From contig NZ_JOAJ01000001.1 of the NCBI RefSeq assembly GCF_000720425.1, forward strand, positions 124,001 through 188,000: 64,000 nucleotides of DNA. Reading direction: 5' to 3'. Source of the DNA: Nocardia rhamnosiphila NBRC 108938 (GTDB taxonomy: Bacteria; Actinomycetota; Actinomycetes; Mycobacteriales; Mycobacteriaceae). This document shows, piece by piece, positions 38,249-46,476 of the stretch. The translations under genes were made by a program, and so were the position numbers. Under the pieces are notes generated by a model. It was not told the origin of the DNA. It did no database searches and was given only the letters and a program-made list of their open reading frames with translations. Position 1 is the stretch's first letter; each line of letters begins with the position of its first letter.

Positions 38249-38277
38249 CGTACGGCGAACCGGTCGCGGAACAAGTC

Positions 38278-38288
38278 CCGATGATCGG
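38278..38288. promoter_or_regulatory. Putative IclR operator, copy 3
   Basis: CCGATGATCGG in GTCCCGATGATCGGTAC, matching GTNCCGATGATCGGNAC exactly. It is about 100 bp upstream of the VOC gene that opens the long operon. Confidence 0.6.
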
Positions 38289-38382
38289 TACGAGTTCGTT
38301 CTTCTCGGCGATGTCGGCCGACATCATCGACACGATTTCACACCGACCCGGCGTCCGGCGGTGTTCGACATTCGAGGTGAGT

Positions 38383-38931
38383 ATGAGCAGATACTTCGGC
38401 CCGCTGCGACAGCTGGGCTACGTGGTGAACGATATCGACAGTGCGATGAAGCACTGGGTAGAGGTGATCGGCGTGGGGCCGTTCTTCTACATCGACGATC
38501 AACCGCTGACGGGTTTCCGGTTCCGCGGACAGCTCGCGTCGCCGCGATTCAGCGTCGCCCTCGCGCAGAGCGGCGACACCCAGATCGAACTGATCCAGCA
38601 GCGCAATGACGAGCCGTCCGCATTCAAGGATTTCACCGACCGTGGCCTCGAAGGGCTGCAGCATGTGGCCTACTGGACCACCGACTTCGATCGCCTCCGA
38701 GCCGCCGCCCGCGAACGTGGGGCGACCGAATTGCAGAGCGGTGTCTCCGGAAGCGGTGCCCCCGACGAACGGTTCGTCTACTTCGAGGAGGGGCCCTTCC
38801 CCGGGACCGTCATCGAATTGTCCGAGGTGAGCGGTCGTAAAGGCGAACTCTTCCGCGCCGTCGCGGCCGCCGCTGTCGGCTGGGACGGCGGCGATCCGAT
38901 CCGCGATATGCGAACGGTGCTCGGCTCATGA
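38383..38931 (+). CDS. VOC-family (glyoxalase-fold) protein
   Basis: A 182-residue protein from the ATG at 38383, preceded by GAGGTGAGT. Two vicinal-oxygen-chelate repeats are visible: LRQLGYVVNDIDSAMKHWVEVIGVGPFFYID, and GLQHVAYWTTDFDRLRAAARERGATELQ with the metal His after GLQ. A Glu near FPGTVIELSEV is a likely metal ligand. The first metal position is Gln rather than His. Such enzymes are epimerases, isomerases or dioxygenases acting on 2-oxo or 1,2-dihydroxy compounds. Its stop overlaps the next start (ATGA). It is the first gene of a likely operon running to 46462. Confidence 0.83.
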   Translation: MSRYFGPLRQLGYVVNDIDSAMKHWVEVIGVGPFFYIDDQPLTGFRFRGQLASPRFSVALAQSGDTQIELIQQRNDEPSAFKDFTDRGLEGLQHVAYWTTDFDRLRAAARERGATELQSGVSGSGAPDERFVYFEEGPFPGTVIELSEVSGRKGELFRAVAAAAVGWDGGDPIRDMRTVLGS

Positions 38932-39683
38932 CGGCGCAGGTGGCCGTCGTCACCGGCGGGGCATCCGGGATCGGGCGAGCTACATGCGACCGGTTCGTCG
39001 ACCTCGGATGGAACGTGGTGGTGGCCGACCGGACACCGCTCCGGTCCCGGGATTCGCGGAACGGGGTGCTCGACGTGCAGACCGATGTCACCGATGAGGG
39101 TGACATCGTGCGACTCGTCGAGGCCACCGCCGACCGGTTCGGAAAGGTCGATGCCGTGGTGACCAGCGCCGGCATCGCCCGCAATGATCCTGTCCGGGAC
39201 ACCACGCCCGACGACTTCCGGCGCACGCTCGAGGTCAACCTGGTCGCCACGTTCACCGTTGTGCGCGCCTTCGTCGACCTGCTCGCCGCCGATGGTGGTG
39301 GTTCGGTGGTGACGATCTCCTCGGTCTCCGGACTGCGGGGCAGCCAGGATCGCGCGGCGTACTCGGCGTCGAAGGGCGGGGTGATCGCGCTGACCGGCCA
39401 ACTCGCCTTCGAGCTCGCCGATGACGATATCCGGGTCAACTGTGTCGCCCCGGGGTCCACCCTCACCCCGCTGGCTCGCACCGGACAGGGCCAGGGCGCG
39501 AAAGAGGAGATTCTGAAGGCGATTCCATTGGGCCGCTATGCCGAACCGGAAGAGATCGCCGAGGTCATCACGTTCCTGGCCGGATCAAGAGCGGGATTCG
39601 TCACGGGTCAGACGTGGACGGTCGACGGCGGCCAGTCGATCGGTGCCGGCTGGCGAGTGCGGAAAGGGGGCCGCAATGACTAG
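38928..39683 (+). CDS. Short-chain dehydrogenase/reductase
   Basis: A 251-residue classical SDR with cofactor motif VVTGGASGIGRATC, NAG-type strand VVTSAGIARNDPVRD and catalytic Ser-Tyr-Lys in ISSVSGLRGSQDRAAYSASKGG. The acidic residue after beta-2 (VADRTPL) suggests NAD preference. It would oxidise a hydroxy group of the imported substrate. It overlaps the VOC gene by four bases and the following BKACE gene by eight. Confidence 0.92.
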   Translation: MTAQVAVVTGGASGIGRATCDRFVDLGWNVVVADRTPLRSRDSRNGVLDVQTDVTDEGDIVRLVEATADRFGKVDAVVTSAGIARNDPVRDTTPDDFRRTLEVNLVATFTVVRAFVDLLAADGGGSVVTISSVSGLRGSQDRAAYSASKGGVIALTGQLAFELADDDIRVNCVAPGSTLTPLARTGQGQGAKEEILKAIPLGRYAEPEEIAEVITFLAGSRAGFVTGQTWTVDGGQSIGAGWRVRKGGRND

Positions 39684-40566
39684 TGGTTCGAAGCCGATCG
39701 TCATCGGCGTGCACGTCAACGAGAACACGATGCGCGACCCCAATCCGCATATCCCGTGGACACCCGACGAGATCGCCGCGACCGCGGCCGCGAGCCGGGC
39801 CGCGGGAGCGTCGCTGATGCACTTCCACGGACGGACCCCGGACGGCGGAATGGACCATTCGGCGCAGACCTACGCCGAGATCATCGAGAGGGTCCGTGCC
39901 GAGGCCGACCTGCTGCTCGCACCCGCGCCCGCCAACGTCCCGGGGTGGTCGGTGCCCCGGCGACTGTCCAATCTCGCGCCGAATCAAGGACGACCGGAGA
40001 CCCGATCCGACTTCCTGATCGTCGAAATGGGCCTCGCGGCGATGGATCTGATCGATCCGGGGTCGGGCCGATTCGTCACCGACGACCGAGTGTTCCTCAA
40101 CGACACCCGGACCCAGGCCGAACTGCTGGACCGGGCCGGCGAACTCGGGATGACGCCGTATCTGGCGTCGTTCAATGTCAGCTGGACCCGGGCCATCGTC
40201 GCGCACGCCAGATCCCGGCCGTTGCCGGGGCCGCTGGCGGTGGCGTTCATCCTCGGCGGCGACGCGTTCCCCGCGGCGCACCCGGCCACCGCGGCGGGCT
40301 TGCGGGCGCAGCTGGATCTGCTGCCGGAAGATCTCTCGATCGAGTGGATCGTCTCCGCCTACCGCGGCAATGTGCTCGAAGCCGCCGAAGAGGCCATCCG
40401 CCGCGGCGGGCACGTCGCCATCGGCGCCGGAGACCATCACTACGGCGAACTCGGCTACCCGTCCACTCCCGAACTCGTCGCCCGGGTGGCCGAGCTGGCG
40501 CGTCGGCACGGCCGGGAGCCCGCCACCCCCGACCAGGCACGTGAAATGCTGGGAGTACCCGCGTGA
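39676..40566 (+). CDS. BKACE-family (DUF849) beta-keto acid cleavage enzyme, copy 1
   Basis: A 296-residue TIM-barrel protein from the ATG at 39676 (GGAAAGGGGG upstream). The family cleaves beta-keto acids with acetyl-CoA and a zinc ion. The zinc-binding HxH is kept (His49 and His51 in MHFHGR). The later signature that reads RVGLEDN in Kce (Arg226, Glu230, Asp231) is AIGAGDHHY here, so Arg and the zinc-binding Glu are missing. The chemistry may therefore differ from Kce. It sits between the SDR and two small paralogous genes. Confidence 0.8.
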   Translation: MTSGSKPIVIGVHVNENTMRDPNPHIPWTPDEIAATAAASRAAGASLMHFHGRTPDGGMDHSAQTYAEIIERVRAEADLLLAPAPANVPGWSVPRRLSNLAPNQGRPETRSDFLIVEMGLAAMDLIDPGSGRFVTDDRVFLNDTRTQAELLDRAGELGMTPYLASFNVSWTRAIVAHARSRPLPGPLAVAFILGGDAFPAAHPATAAGLRAQLDLLPEDLSIEWIVSAYRGNVLEAAEEAIRRGGHVAIGAGDHHYGELGYPSTPELVARVAELARRHGREPATPDQAREMLGVPA

Positions 40567-40991
40567 GGCCCGTCGATATCGCAGGCACCGAACCGCGACT
40601 CGTGTACCGGGCCGCCGGTGGGCGGGTCTGGGTCACCGACTCGATCGCCTTCGCCGGACCGCGCCACCGCGGCGACATCCTCGTCACCGGGTCGCACGGC
40701 GGTACCAGCGCCGGCGAGTACGCCGTCTCGTTCGGTGTCGCGGTCGTGGTGTGCAACGACGCGGGCATCGGCAAGAACCGGGCCGGCGTCGCGGGACTGG
40801 CCGCGGTGGCCGACCGGGCAATCGCGGGAATCGCGGTATCGCACGACAGCGCCCGGATCGGGGACGGTACCGACGGGTGGGAACACGGTGTCGTCAGCTA
40901 CGTCAACGATGTCGCGCGCCGGGACGGTGTCCGCGTGGGGGCGTCACTGCGCGCACAGATCCTCGCCCTGATCGAAAGGAACAAGTCCTGA
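40563..40991 (+). CDS. Uncharacterised protein A of a tandem paralogous pair
   Basis: A 142-residue protein from the GTG at 40563, overlapping the BKACE stop by four bases. Distinct motifs are ILVTGSHGGTSAGEYAV, VVVCNDAGIGKNRAGVAGL, IAVSHDSARIGDGTDGWEHGV and VSYVNDVARRDGVRVG. No signal peptide or membrane helix is visible. It is clearly homologous to the next gene. The Gly-rich, Asp/His-bearing motifs look like an active or ligand-binding site. I do not recognise the family and assign no function; its place suggests a catabolic step or a partner to the kinase. Confidence 0.85.
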   Translation: MRPVDIAGTEPRLVYRAAGGRVWVTDSIAFAGPRHRGDILVTGSHGGTSAGEYAVSFGVAVVVCNDAGIGKNRAGVAGLAAVADRAIAGIAVSHDSARIGDGTDGWEHGVVSYVNDVARRDGVRVGASLRAQILALIERNKS

Positions 40992-41425
40992 TGTTCCGCA
41001 GCATCATCGGCGCGGAGAACGGCCGGCAGATCGTCGTCATGGACAGCATGTCCCAGGCGGAGACCGAGGACACCGGCCGCATCCTCGTCGCGGCGTCCAA
41101 CGGCGGTCAGGAGTCGGGCCGGCTGGCCATCGAGATCGGTCCCGCGCTCGCGGTGTTCAACGATGCCGGTATCGGCAAGGACCACGCCGGTATCGCCGGT
41201 GTCGTCGCGATGGGGGAGGCCGGGGTCCCGGGCGTGACCGTCGGCCACGAATCCGCCGAGATCAGCAATGGGATGGACATGTGGCACCACGGCGTCCTCT
41301 CCTACGTCAACGGTCCGGCCCGGGCGGCCGGACTGCGAGTGGGGGACACCGTCCACAACGGAGTTCGCGCGTTCGCACAACGGCTCCCAGTGGGACGTGA
41401 CGACATATCCGGGGGGCACCCATGA
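40991..41425 (+). CDS. Uncharacterised protein B of a tandem paralogous pair
   Basis: A 144-residue protein whose ATG shares one base with the previous stop. It keeps the motifs of its neighbour: ILVAASNGGQESGRLA, LAVFNDAGIGKDHAGIAGV, VTVGHESAEISNGMDMWHHG and LSYVNGPARAAGLRVG. Differences fall in the first Gly-rich motif (SHGG becomes SNGG) and in SARIGDGTD (SAEISNGMD), so the two may have separate roles or form a heteromer. It overlaps the DhaK gene by four bases. Function unknown. Confidence 0.85.
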   Translation: MFRSIIGAENGRQIVVMDSMSQAETEDTGRILVAASNGGQESGRLAIEIGPALAVFNDAGIGKDHAGIAGVVAMGEAGVPGVTVGHESAEISNGMDMWHHGVLSYVNGPARAAGLRVGDTVHNGVRAFAQRLPVGRDDISGGHP

Positions 41426-42420
41426 CCAGTCGGCACTTCATCAACGAGCCCGAGAACATCACTCGTGAGGCACTCGAGGGCCTTCAGTTGCTGTACCCGG
41501 GGACACTCGTCTGCCACCGCGATCCGGCATATGTCATGCGAGCGGGGCGACCTCGGCCGAAGGTTGCCCTGGTGTCCGGCGGTGGCGCCGGCCACGAGCC
41601 GCTGCACGCCCGGTTCGTCGGCGCCGGCATGCTCGACGCGGCAGTGCCGGGGGCGGTGTTCTCCAGCCCCACCGCGCTGCAGGTGCGCGCTGCGGTCGAG
41701 GCTGTCGAGACCGGTCAGGGCACGCTGCTGATCGTGAAGAACTACACCGGCGACATGCTGAACTTCTCGATCGCGGCGGAGTTGCTCACCGGTTCCGTGA
41801 CCACCGAGATCGTCGTCGTGGACGACGATCTCGCCACAGTCGGTGGCGCGGACGGTGGTCCGGGCCGCCGGGGTACCGCGGGCGTGGTCGCGGTGGAGAA
41901 GATCTGCGGCGCCGCGGCCGAACGGGGCCGGTCGCTGGCCGATGTCGCGGATCTGGGCCGCAGGGTGGTGGCAGCGTCGTCCACGCTCGGCGTCGCGCTG
42001 CGCGCGGGCACGCCGCCGGGTCATCTCCGGCCGTCGTTCGATCTGGCCGCGGACGAGATCGAGTTCGGTGTCGGCATCCACGGCGAGCGCGGCCGCGGCA
42101 CCCGTCCGGCGGCGCCGGTAGGGGTACTCGTCGACGAACTCGTCGAGCAACTGATCGGCGGCGGGCGGGTGGATCCCGGTGACGAGGTGATCGCGATCGT
42201 CAACGGGCTCGGCGCCACCCACGAACTGGAACTCGCCATCGCCACCAGGGAACTCGTCCGGGCGCTGGACGAGCGGGGAATCGGGTACGCCCGCCTGCTC
42301 GCCGGCTCGTTGGTCACCTCGTTCGATATGCACGGACTGTCGATCACCCTCGTGCGCGCGACAGACGAGTTCGTCGACCTGTGGAACGACCCGGTCAGCA
42401 CACCGGCACTCACATGGTGA
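41422..42420 (+). CDS. DhaK-type dihydroxyacetone kinase subunit
   Basis: A 332-residue DAK1-domain protein. SGGGAGHEPLHARFVGAGML carries the general-base His58, KNYTGDMLNF is the nucleotide-side motif, and His220 in FGVGIHGERG is the residue that binds the ketone of the substrate as a hemiaminal. The family phosphorylates dihydroxyacetone and related ketoses such as erythrulose. Here the substrate is probably a small ketose or keto-acid made by the upstream dehydrogenases. DhaL is encoded next to it; no PTS-type DhaM is seen. Confidence 0.9.
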   Translation: MTSRHFINEPENITREALEGLQLLYPGTLVCHRDPAYVMRAGRPRPKVALVSGGGAGHEPLHARFVGAGMLDAAVPGAVFSSPTALQVRAAVEAVETGQGTLLIVKNYTGDMLNFSIAAELLTGSVTTEIVVVDDDLATVGGADGGPGRRGTAGVVAVEKICGAAAERGRSLADVADLGRRVVAASSTLGVALRAGTPPGHLRPSFDLAADEIEFGVGIHGERGRGTRPAAPVGVLVDELVEQLIGGGRVDPGDEVIAIVNGLGATHELELAIATRELVRALDERGIGYARLLAGSLVTSFDMHGLSITLVRATDEFVDLWNDPVSTPALTW

Positions 42421-42452
42421 CCCGCACCGCTACGAGCATTTCGGAGGTATGG

Positions 42453-43082
42453 ATGACCACGCTGCGGCTCGACTCGACGTGTGACTGGATCGCAAGGTTC
42501 GCCTCGGACGTCGAAACACAGGTCGACGCGCTGACCGACCTGGACCGGCTGATCGGAGACGGCGACTTCGGCCTCAATCTGCGTTCGGCCGTCCGTGCCA
42601 CGCTGGCCGGAATCGAGGCCGACCCACCGGCCCGGCCCGGTGAGGTGTTCACCCGGCTCTCGGACGCTTTTCTCGGAACCGGGGGGACGAGCGGTCCGCT
42701 CCTCGGACTGTGGTTCGGCCGTATCGCCGATATCCGCGGTGACGCGGTCGGTGCCGCGCCCCTCGCCGCCGCGGTCGATACCGCCACTCGCGCGGTGCAA
42801 CGGCTCGGTAAGGCGGAGGTGGGGCACAAGACGATGGTCGACGCGATGGCGCCGGCCGCGGCGGCGCTGCTCGCCGCCGCTACGACCTCGGACGATGTCA
42901 CCGCGGCGCTGGTTTCCGCGCGTGACGCCGCCGTGGCGGGCGCCGAGTCGACCCGCGCGTTGCCGGCCCTGCGCGGCCGGGCGAGCTACGTCGGCGACCA
43001 CGCCCGTGGTGTCGTGGATCCGGGTGCGCACGCGATCGCGATGTTCTTCGCGGCCGCGGTATGGACGGGAGCGAACGCATGA
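42453..43082 (+). CDS. DhaL-type kinase subunit
   Basis: A 209-residue DAK2-domain protein. The ATG at 42453 follows GGAGG at five bases and gives the usual family length; a start at 42414/42417 overlapping dhaK is possible. The three magnesium/nucleotide Asp residues are kept (Asp31, Asp36, Asp38 in LDRLIGDGDFG), but the usual His after them (GDADHG) is Phe39. FLGTGGTSGPLLGLWF and LRGRASYVGDHARGVVDPGA are further motifs. Without DhaM it presumably uses ATP directly. It overlaps the second BKACE gene by four bases. Confidence 0.9.
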   Translation: MTTLRLDSTCDWIARFASDVETQVDALTDLDRLIGDGDFGLNLRSAVRATLAGIEADPPARPGEVFTRLSDAFLGTGGTSGPLLGLWFGRIADIRGDAVGAAPLAAAVDTATRAVQRLGKAEVGHKTMVDAMAPAAAALLAAATTSDDVTAALVSARDAAVAGAESTRALPALRGRASYVGDHARGVVDPGAHAIAMFFAAAVWTGANA

Positions 43083-43978
43083 CCACATTGCGGGACAAGG
43101 TGATCGTCACGGTGGCTCCGACCGGTGGTTTCCTCACCAAGGCCGACCACCCGTACGTACCCACTCAACCGGAGGAGATCGCCGCGGACGTCGCCCGGTG
43201 TCACTCGGCCGGGGCGTCGATGGCGGCACTGCACGCGCGCCGTCCCGACGACGAGGCGACCTGTGACGCGGCAATCTACCGGCGCATCAACGACCTCGTC
43301 CGGGAGCGTTGTGACATCGTGGTCAACAACTCCACCGGTGGTGGCGTCAACGGGGACATGGTGCGGAGCCGTGAAGACGGAACCCGGGTCGTGGACTGGT
43401 CCGCGCGTCTCGACGGGCTCGGTGGCGGCGCGGACACCTGCACTCTCGACGCGATCACCGCCTACGTCTCCTCGCCGTTCGGCGAGATCCTGATGGACAC
43501 CCCGCCGAGCCGGGCCGCCGAACTCGCCGCCGCCATGCGGGCCCGTGGAATCAAACCCGAATGGGAGGCGTTCGGTCCCTCCCACCTGCTGCAGGAGATC
43601 AGTACGCTCACGGTCGGCGAACCGGGCCCGCACCTGGTGAATATGGTCCTCGGTCTCGACCGCACCTTCCAGAACGCACTCCCCTACACCCCGGCGATCC
43701 TGCAACAGATGGTCGATGTACTGCCCGCGGACTCGGTGTTCTCGGTGAGCGTCAGTGGCAGCGAGCAGATGCGGGGTCTCACCCACGCACTGTTGCTGGG
43801 TGGGCACGTCCGCGTCGGCATCGAGGACAACCCGTGCCTGGTGCCGGGGGAGCCCACCGAGAACGTGCGGTTCGTCGAGCACATCGTCGGCATCGTCGAA
43901 CGGCTGGGTCTGACACCCGCGAGTCCGGACGAGGCCCGGCTGATCCTCGGACTGAAAGGACCCTCCGATGAACACTGA
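43079..43978 (+). CDS. BKACE-family (DUF849) beta-keto acid cleavage enzyme, copy 2
   Basis: A 299-residue protein from the ATG at 43079. It keeps the start VTVAPTGGFLTKADHPYVP and the RVGIEDN signature (Arg245, Glu249, Asp250), but at the HxH site it reads AALHARRPDD, so the first zinc His is Ala50 and only His52 remains. This is the opposite pattern to copy 1. In Kce-type enzymes the reaction needs zinc, a beta-keto acid and acetyl-CoA. It overlaps dhaL and the dehydratase gene. Confidence 0.82.
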   Translation: MTTLRDKVIVTVAPTGGFLTKADHPYVPTQPEEIAADVARCHSAGASMAALHARRPDDEATCDAAIYRRINDLVRERCDIVVNNSTGGGVNGDMVRSREDGTRVVDWSARLDGLGGGADTCTLDAITAYVSSPFGEILMDTPPSRAAELAAAMRARGIKPEWEAFGPSHLLQEISTLTVGEPGPHLVNMVLGLDRTFQNALPYTPAILQQMVDVLPADSVFSVSVSGSEQMRGLTHALLLGGHVRVGIEDNPCLVPGEPTENVRFVEHIVGIVERLGLTPASPDEARLILGLKGPSDEH

Positions 43979-45689
43979 GCGCCTGTTGCGGTCCCAGGAG
44001 TGGTTCGCCGGCAACGATCTCAATGCCTTCATCCACCGGTCCTGGATGAAGAACCAAGGCATTCCGGACCGTATGTTCGACGGCCGTCCGGTGATCGGTA
44101 TCTGCAACACCTGGTCGGAGCTGACCCCGTGTAACGCGCACTTCCGTGATCTGGCCGAGCAGGTACGACTCGGCGTGATCGAGGCGGGCGGTTTCCCGGT
44201 CGAGTTCCCGGTCACCTCGCTCGGTGAGACGATCATCCGGCCGACGACGATGCTCTACCGCAACCTGGTGAGCATGGATGTCGAGGAATCCATCCGGGCC
44301 AACCCGATCGACGGGGTCGTCCTGCTCTGCGGCTGCGACAAGACCACGCCGGCGCTGCTGATGGGCGCCGCGAGCTGCGACCTCCCGACAATCGTGGTGT
44401 CCGGGGGCCCGATGCTCAGCGGCAGACACGAGGGCCGCGTCATCGGCTCGGGCACCTCGGTATTCGCGATGAGTGAGGCGGTGCGCGCCGGAACGATGAG
44501 CGAATGTGCCTTCCGGGCCGCGGAATCGGCGACCTCCCGCTCGCCCGGTCACTGCAACACCATGGGCACCGCGTCGACGATGGCGTCGATCGCGGAAGCC
44601 CTCGGTCTCGCCCTGCCGGGCAATGCCGCGATCCCCGCGGTCGACTCCCGGCGGCGGGTCCACGCCCGCGACAGCGGAGTGCGGATCGTCGAGATGGTGG
44701 CGGAGGACCTCCGGATGTCCGCCGTGGTGACCCGTGAGTCGTTCGAGAACGCGATCCGCGTCAACGCCGCGATCGGCGGGTCCACCAATGCGGTGGTTCA
44801 CCTGCTGGCACTCGCCGGCCGCCTGGAACTGCCATTGGAACTGGCGGACTTCGCCGAGCAGACGCGCAATATCCCGCTTCTGGTCAACCTCATGCCCTCG
44901 GGCAGCTATCTGATGGAGGACCTCTACTACGCCGGCGGCCTGCCCGCGGTGCTCGCCGAACTCGGGGACCTGTTGCACACCGACGCCCGCACCGTGACCG
45001 GCCGGACGCTCGGCGAGAACGTGGCATCCGCGCCCATCTGGAACGACGACGTCATCCGCCGACGTGCTACGCCGCTCCGGGAAGATGCCGGAATTACCGT
45101 GTTGACGGGCAATCTCGCCCCCAACGGGGCGGTCGTCAAGACTTCGGCCGTGTCCCGGCACCTGCTGCGGCACACGGGCCGGGCCGTGGTGTTCCACGGC
45201 ATGGACGATTTCCGTGCCCGGGTGGATTCGCCGGATCTCGATATCGAACCCGACGATGTCATCGTGCTCACCGGAGTGGGGCCGATCGGCGCCCCCGGTA
45301 TGCCGGAGGTGGGCAACCTTCCGTTGCCGCGCCGGCTGCTCGAACGTGGCGTCACCGATATGGTGCGGATCTCCGACGCCAGGATGAGCGGAACCGCTTA
45401 CGGAACGGTCGTCCTGCATGTCGCGCCCGAAGCGGCCGTCGGGGGACCGCTGGCGCTGGTCCGCGACGGAGATCGCATCGAACTCGACATCCCGGGCTCG
45501 GTCCTGCGGCTGCACGTCGACGCCGCGGAACTGCGCCGCCGCGAAGCACTACACGCCCCCGCGACCGATGCCCCGGCGAGCGGCTACCGCCGGCTGTTCG
45601 TCGACCATGTTCTGCAGGCCGATCGCGGCGTCGACTTCGACTTCCTCGTCGGCAGACGCGGCACCGCCGTGCGAGGCGACAACCACTGA
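43968..45689 (+). CDS. IlvD/Edd-family dehydratase
   Basis: A 573-residue iron-sulfur dehydratase. The cluster cysteines are Cys55 (WSELTPCN), Cys123 (LLCGCDKTTPA) and Cys196 (GHCNTMGTAST). LMPSGSYLMED and DARMSGTAYGTVVLHVAPEA complete the family motifs. Members dehydrate 2,3-dihydroxy acids to 2-oxo-3-deoxy acids, either in branched-chain amino acid synthesis or, as here in a catabolic operon, on sugar acids such as arabinonate, xylonate or galactonate. A 2-oxo-3-deoxy product would be a 4-hydroxy-2-oxo acid and so a possible substrate for the aldolase at 33434. Its start overlaps the BKACE gene by 11 bases. Confidence 0.92.
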   Translation: MNTERLLRSQEWFAGNDLNAFIHRSWMKNQGIPDRMFDGRPVIGICNTWSELTPCNAHFRDLAEQVRLGVIEAGGFPVEFPVTSLGETIIRPTTMLYRNLVSMDVEESIRANPIDGVVLLCGCDKTTPALLMGAASCDLPTIVVSGGPMLSGRHEGRVIGSGTSVFAMSEAVRAGTMSECAFRAAESATSRSPGHCNTMGTASTMASIAEALGLALPGNAAIPAVDSRRRVHARDSGVRIVEMVAEDLRMSAVVTRESFENAIRVNAAIGGSTNAVVHLLALAGRLELPLELADFAEQTRNIPLLVNLMPSGSYLMEDLYYAGGLPAVLAELGDLLHTDARTVTGRTLGENVASAPIWNDDVIRRRATPLREDAGITVLTGNLAPNGAVVKTSAVSRHLLRHTGRAVVFHGMDDFRARVDSPDLDIEPDDVIVLTGVGPIGAPGMPEVGNLPLPRRLLERGVTDMVRISDARMSGTAYGTVVLHVAPEAAVGGPLALVRDGDRIELDIPGSVLRLHVDAAELRRREALHAPATDAPASGYRRLFVDHVLQADRGVDFDFLVGRRGTAVRGDNH

Positions 45690-45721
45690 CCACCGACAAC
45701 CATCGAACAGGAGCACACACA

Positions 45722-46462
45722 GTGAACGAACGCGTCATCGTCGTCACCGGGGCCGGCTCCGGATTGGGCCGCGCCATGGCTCACGCGCTGCTCGAGGCCG
45801 GACATCATGTCGTGCTGACCGGACGCAGTCGTGCGCCGCTGGAGGAGACGGCGAGCGGATACGAACGAAGCACCGTGATCCCGGCCGATGTATCGTCCGT
45901 CGAATCGGTGCGGGACCTGTTCGCGCGAGTGGCCGGCGATTATGGCCGGGTCGACGTGCTGATCAACAACGCCGGAATTTTCGGGCCGGCCGGCAGTGCC
46001 GACGAGATCGACCCGGCCGACTGGGAGCGGACCGTCGCGGCCAATCTCACCGGGACCTTCCTGTGCGCTCGGGAGGCGATGCGGATGATGAAGGCGCAGA
46101 CACCCCGGGGTGGGCGGATCGTCAACAACGGCTCGCTGTCGGCGCACACACCGCGGCCGGCCAGCGCCGCCTACACCGCCACCAAACACGGGGTGACGGG
46201 TCTGACGAAGTCGATCGCGCTCGACGGACGCGACTACGACATCTGCTGCACCCAGATCGACATCGGCAACGCGGCCACCGCCATGACCGAGGGGGTCGGG
46301 GTATCGGCGCGGCAGCCCGACGGGAGCCACCGCGCCGAGCCGACCTTCGATCCGAGGTATGTGGCGGACGCAGTCGTCCGGCTGGCCGAGCTGCCGCTCG
46401 ACGTGACGGTGCCGTTCATGACGATCATGGCCAACCGGATGCCGTTCGCCGGCCGGGGCTGA
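45722..46462 (+). CDS. Short-chain dehydrogenase/reductase
   Basis: A 246-residue SDR with VVTGAGSGLGRAMAHALLE, the NNAG motif (LINNAGIFGPAG) and catalytic Ser/Tyr/Lys in NNGSLSAHTPRPASAAYTATKHG. The residue pattern after beta-2 (TGRSRAPL) suggests NADPH use. It is the last gene of the operon and converges on the IclR genes. It is only distantly like the SDR at 38928, so the two probably act on different hydroxyls or directions. Confidence 0.92.
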   Translation: MNERVIVVTGAGSGLGRAMAHALLEAGHHVVLTGRSRAPLEETASGYERSTVIPADVSSVESVRDLFARVAGDYGRVDVLINNAGIFGPAGSADEIDPADWERTVAANLTGTFLCAREAMRMMKAQTPRGGRIVNNGSLSAHTPRPASAAYTATKHGVTGLTKSIALDGRDYDICCTQIDIGNAATAMTEGVGVSARQPDGSHRAEPTFDPRYVADAVVRLAELPLDVTVPFMTIMANRMPFAGRG

Positions 46463-46476
46463 ACGGCGGTACGGCG

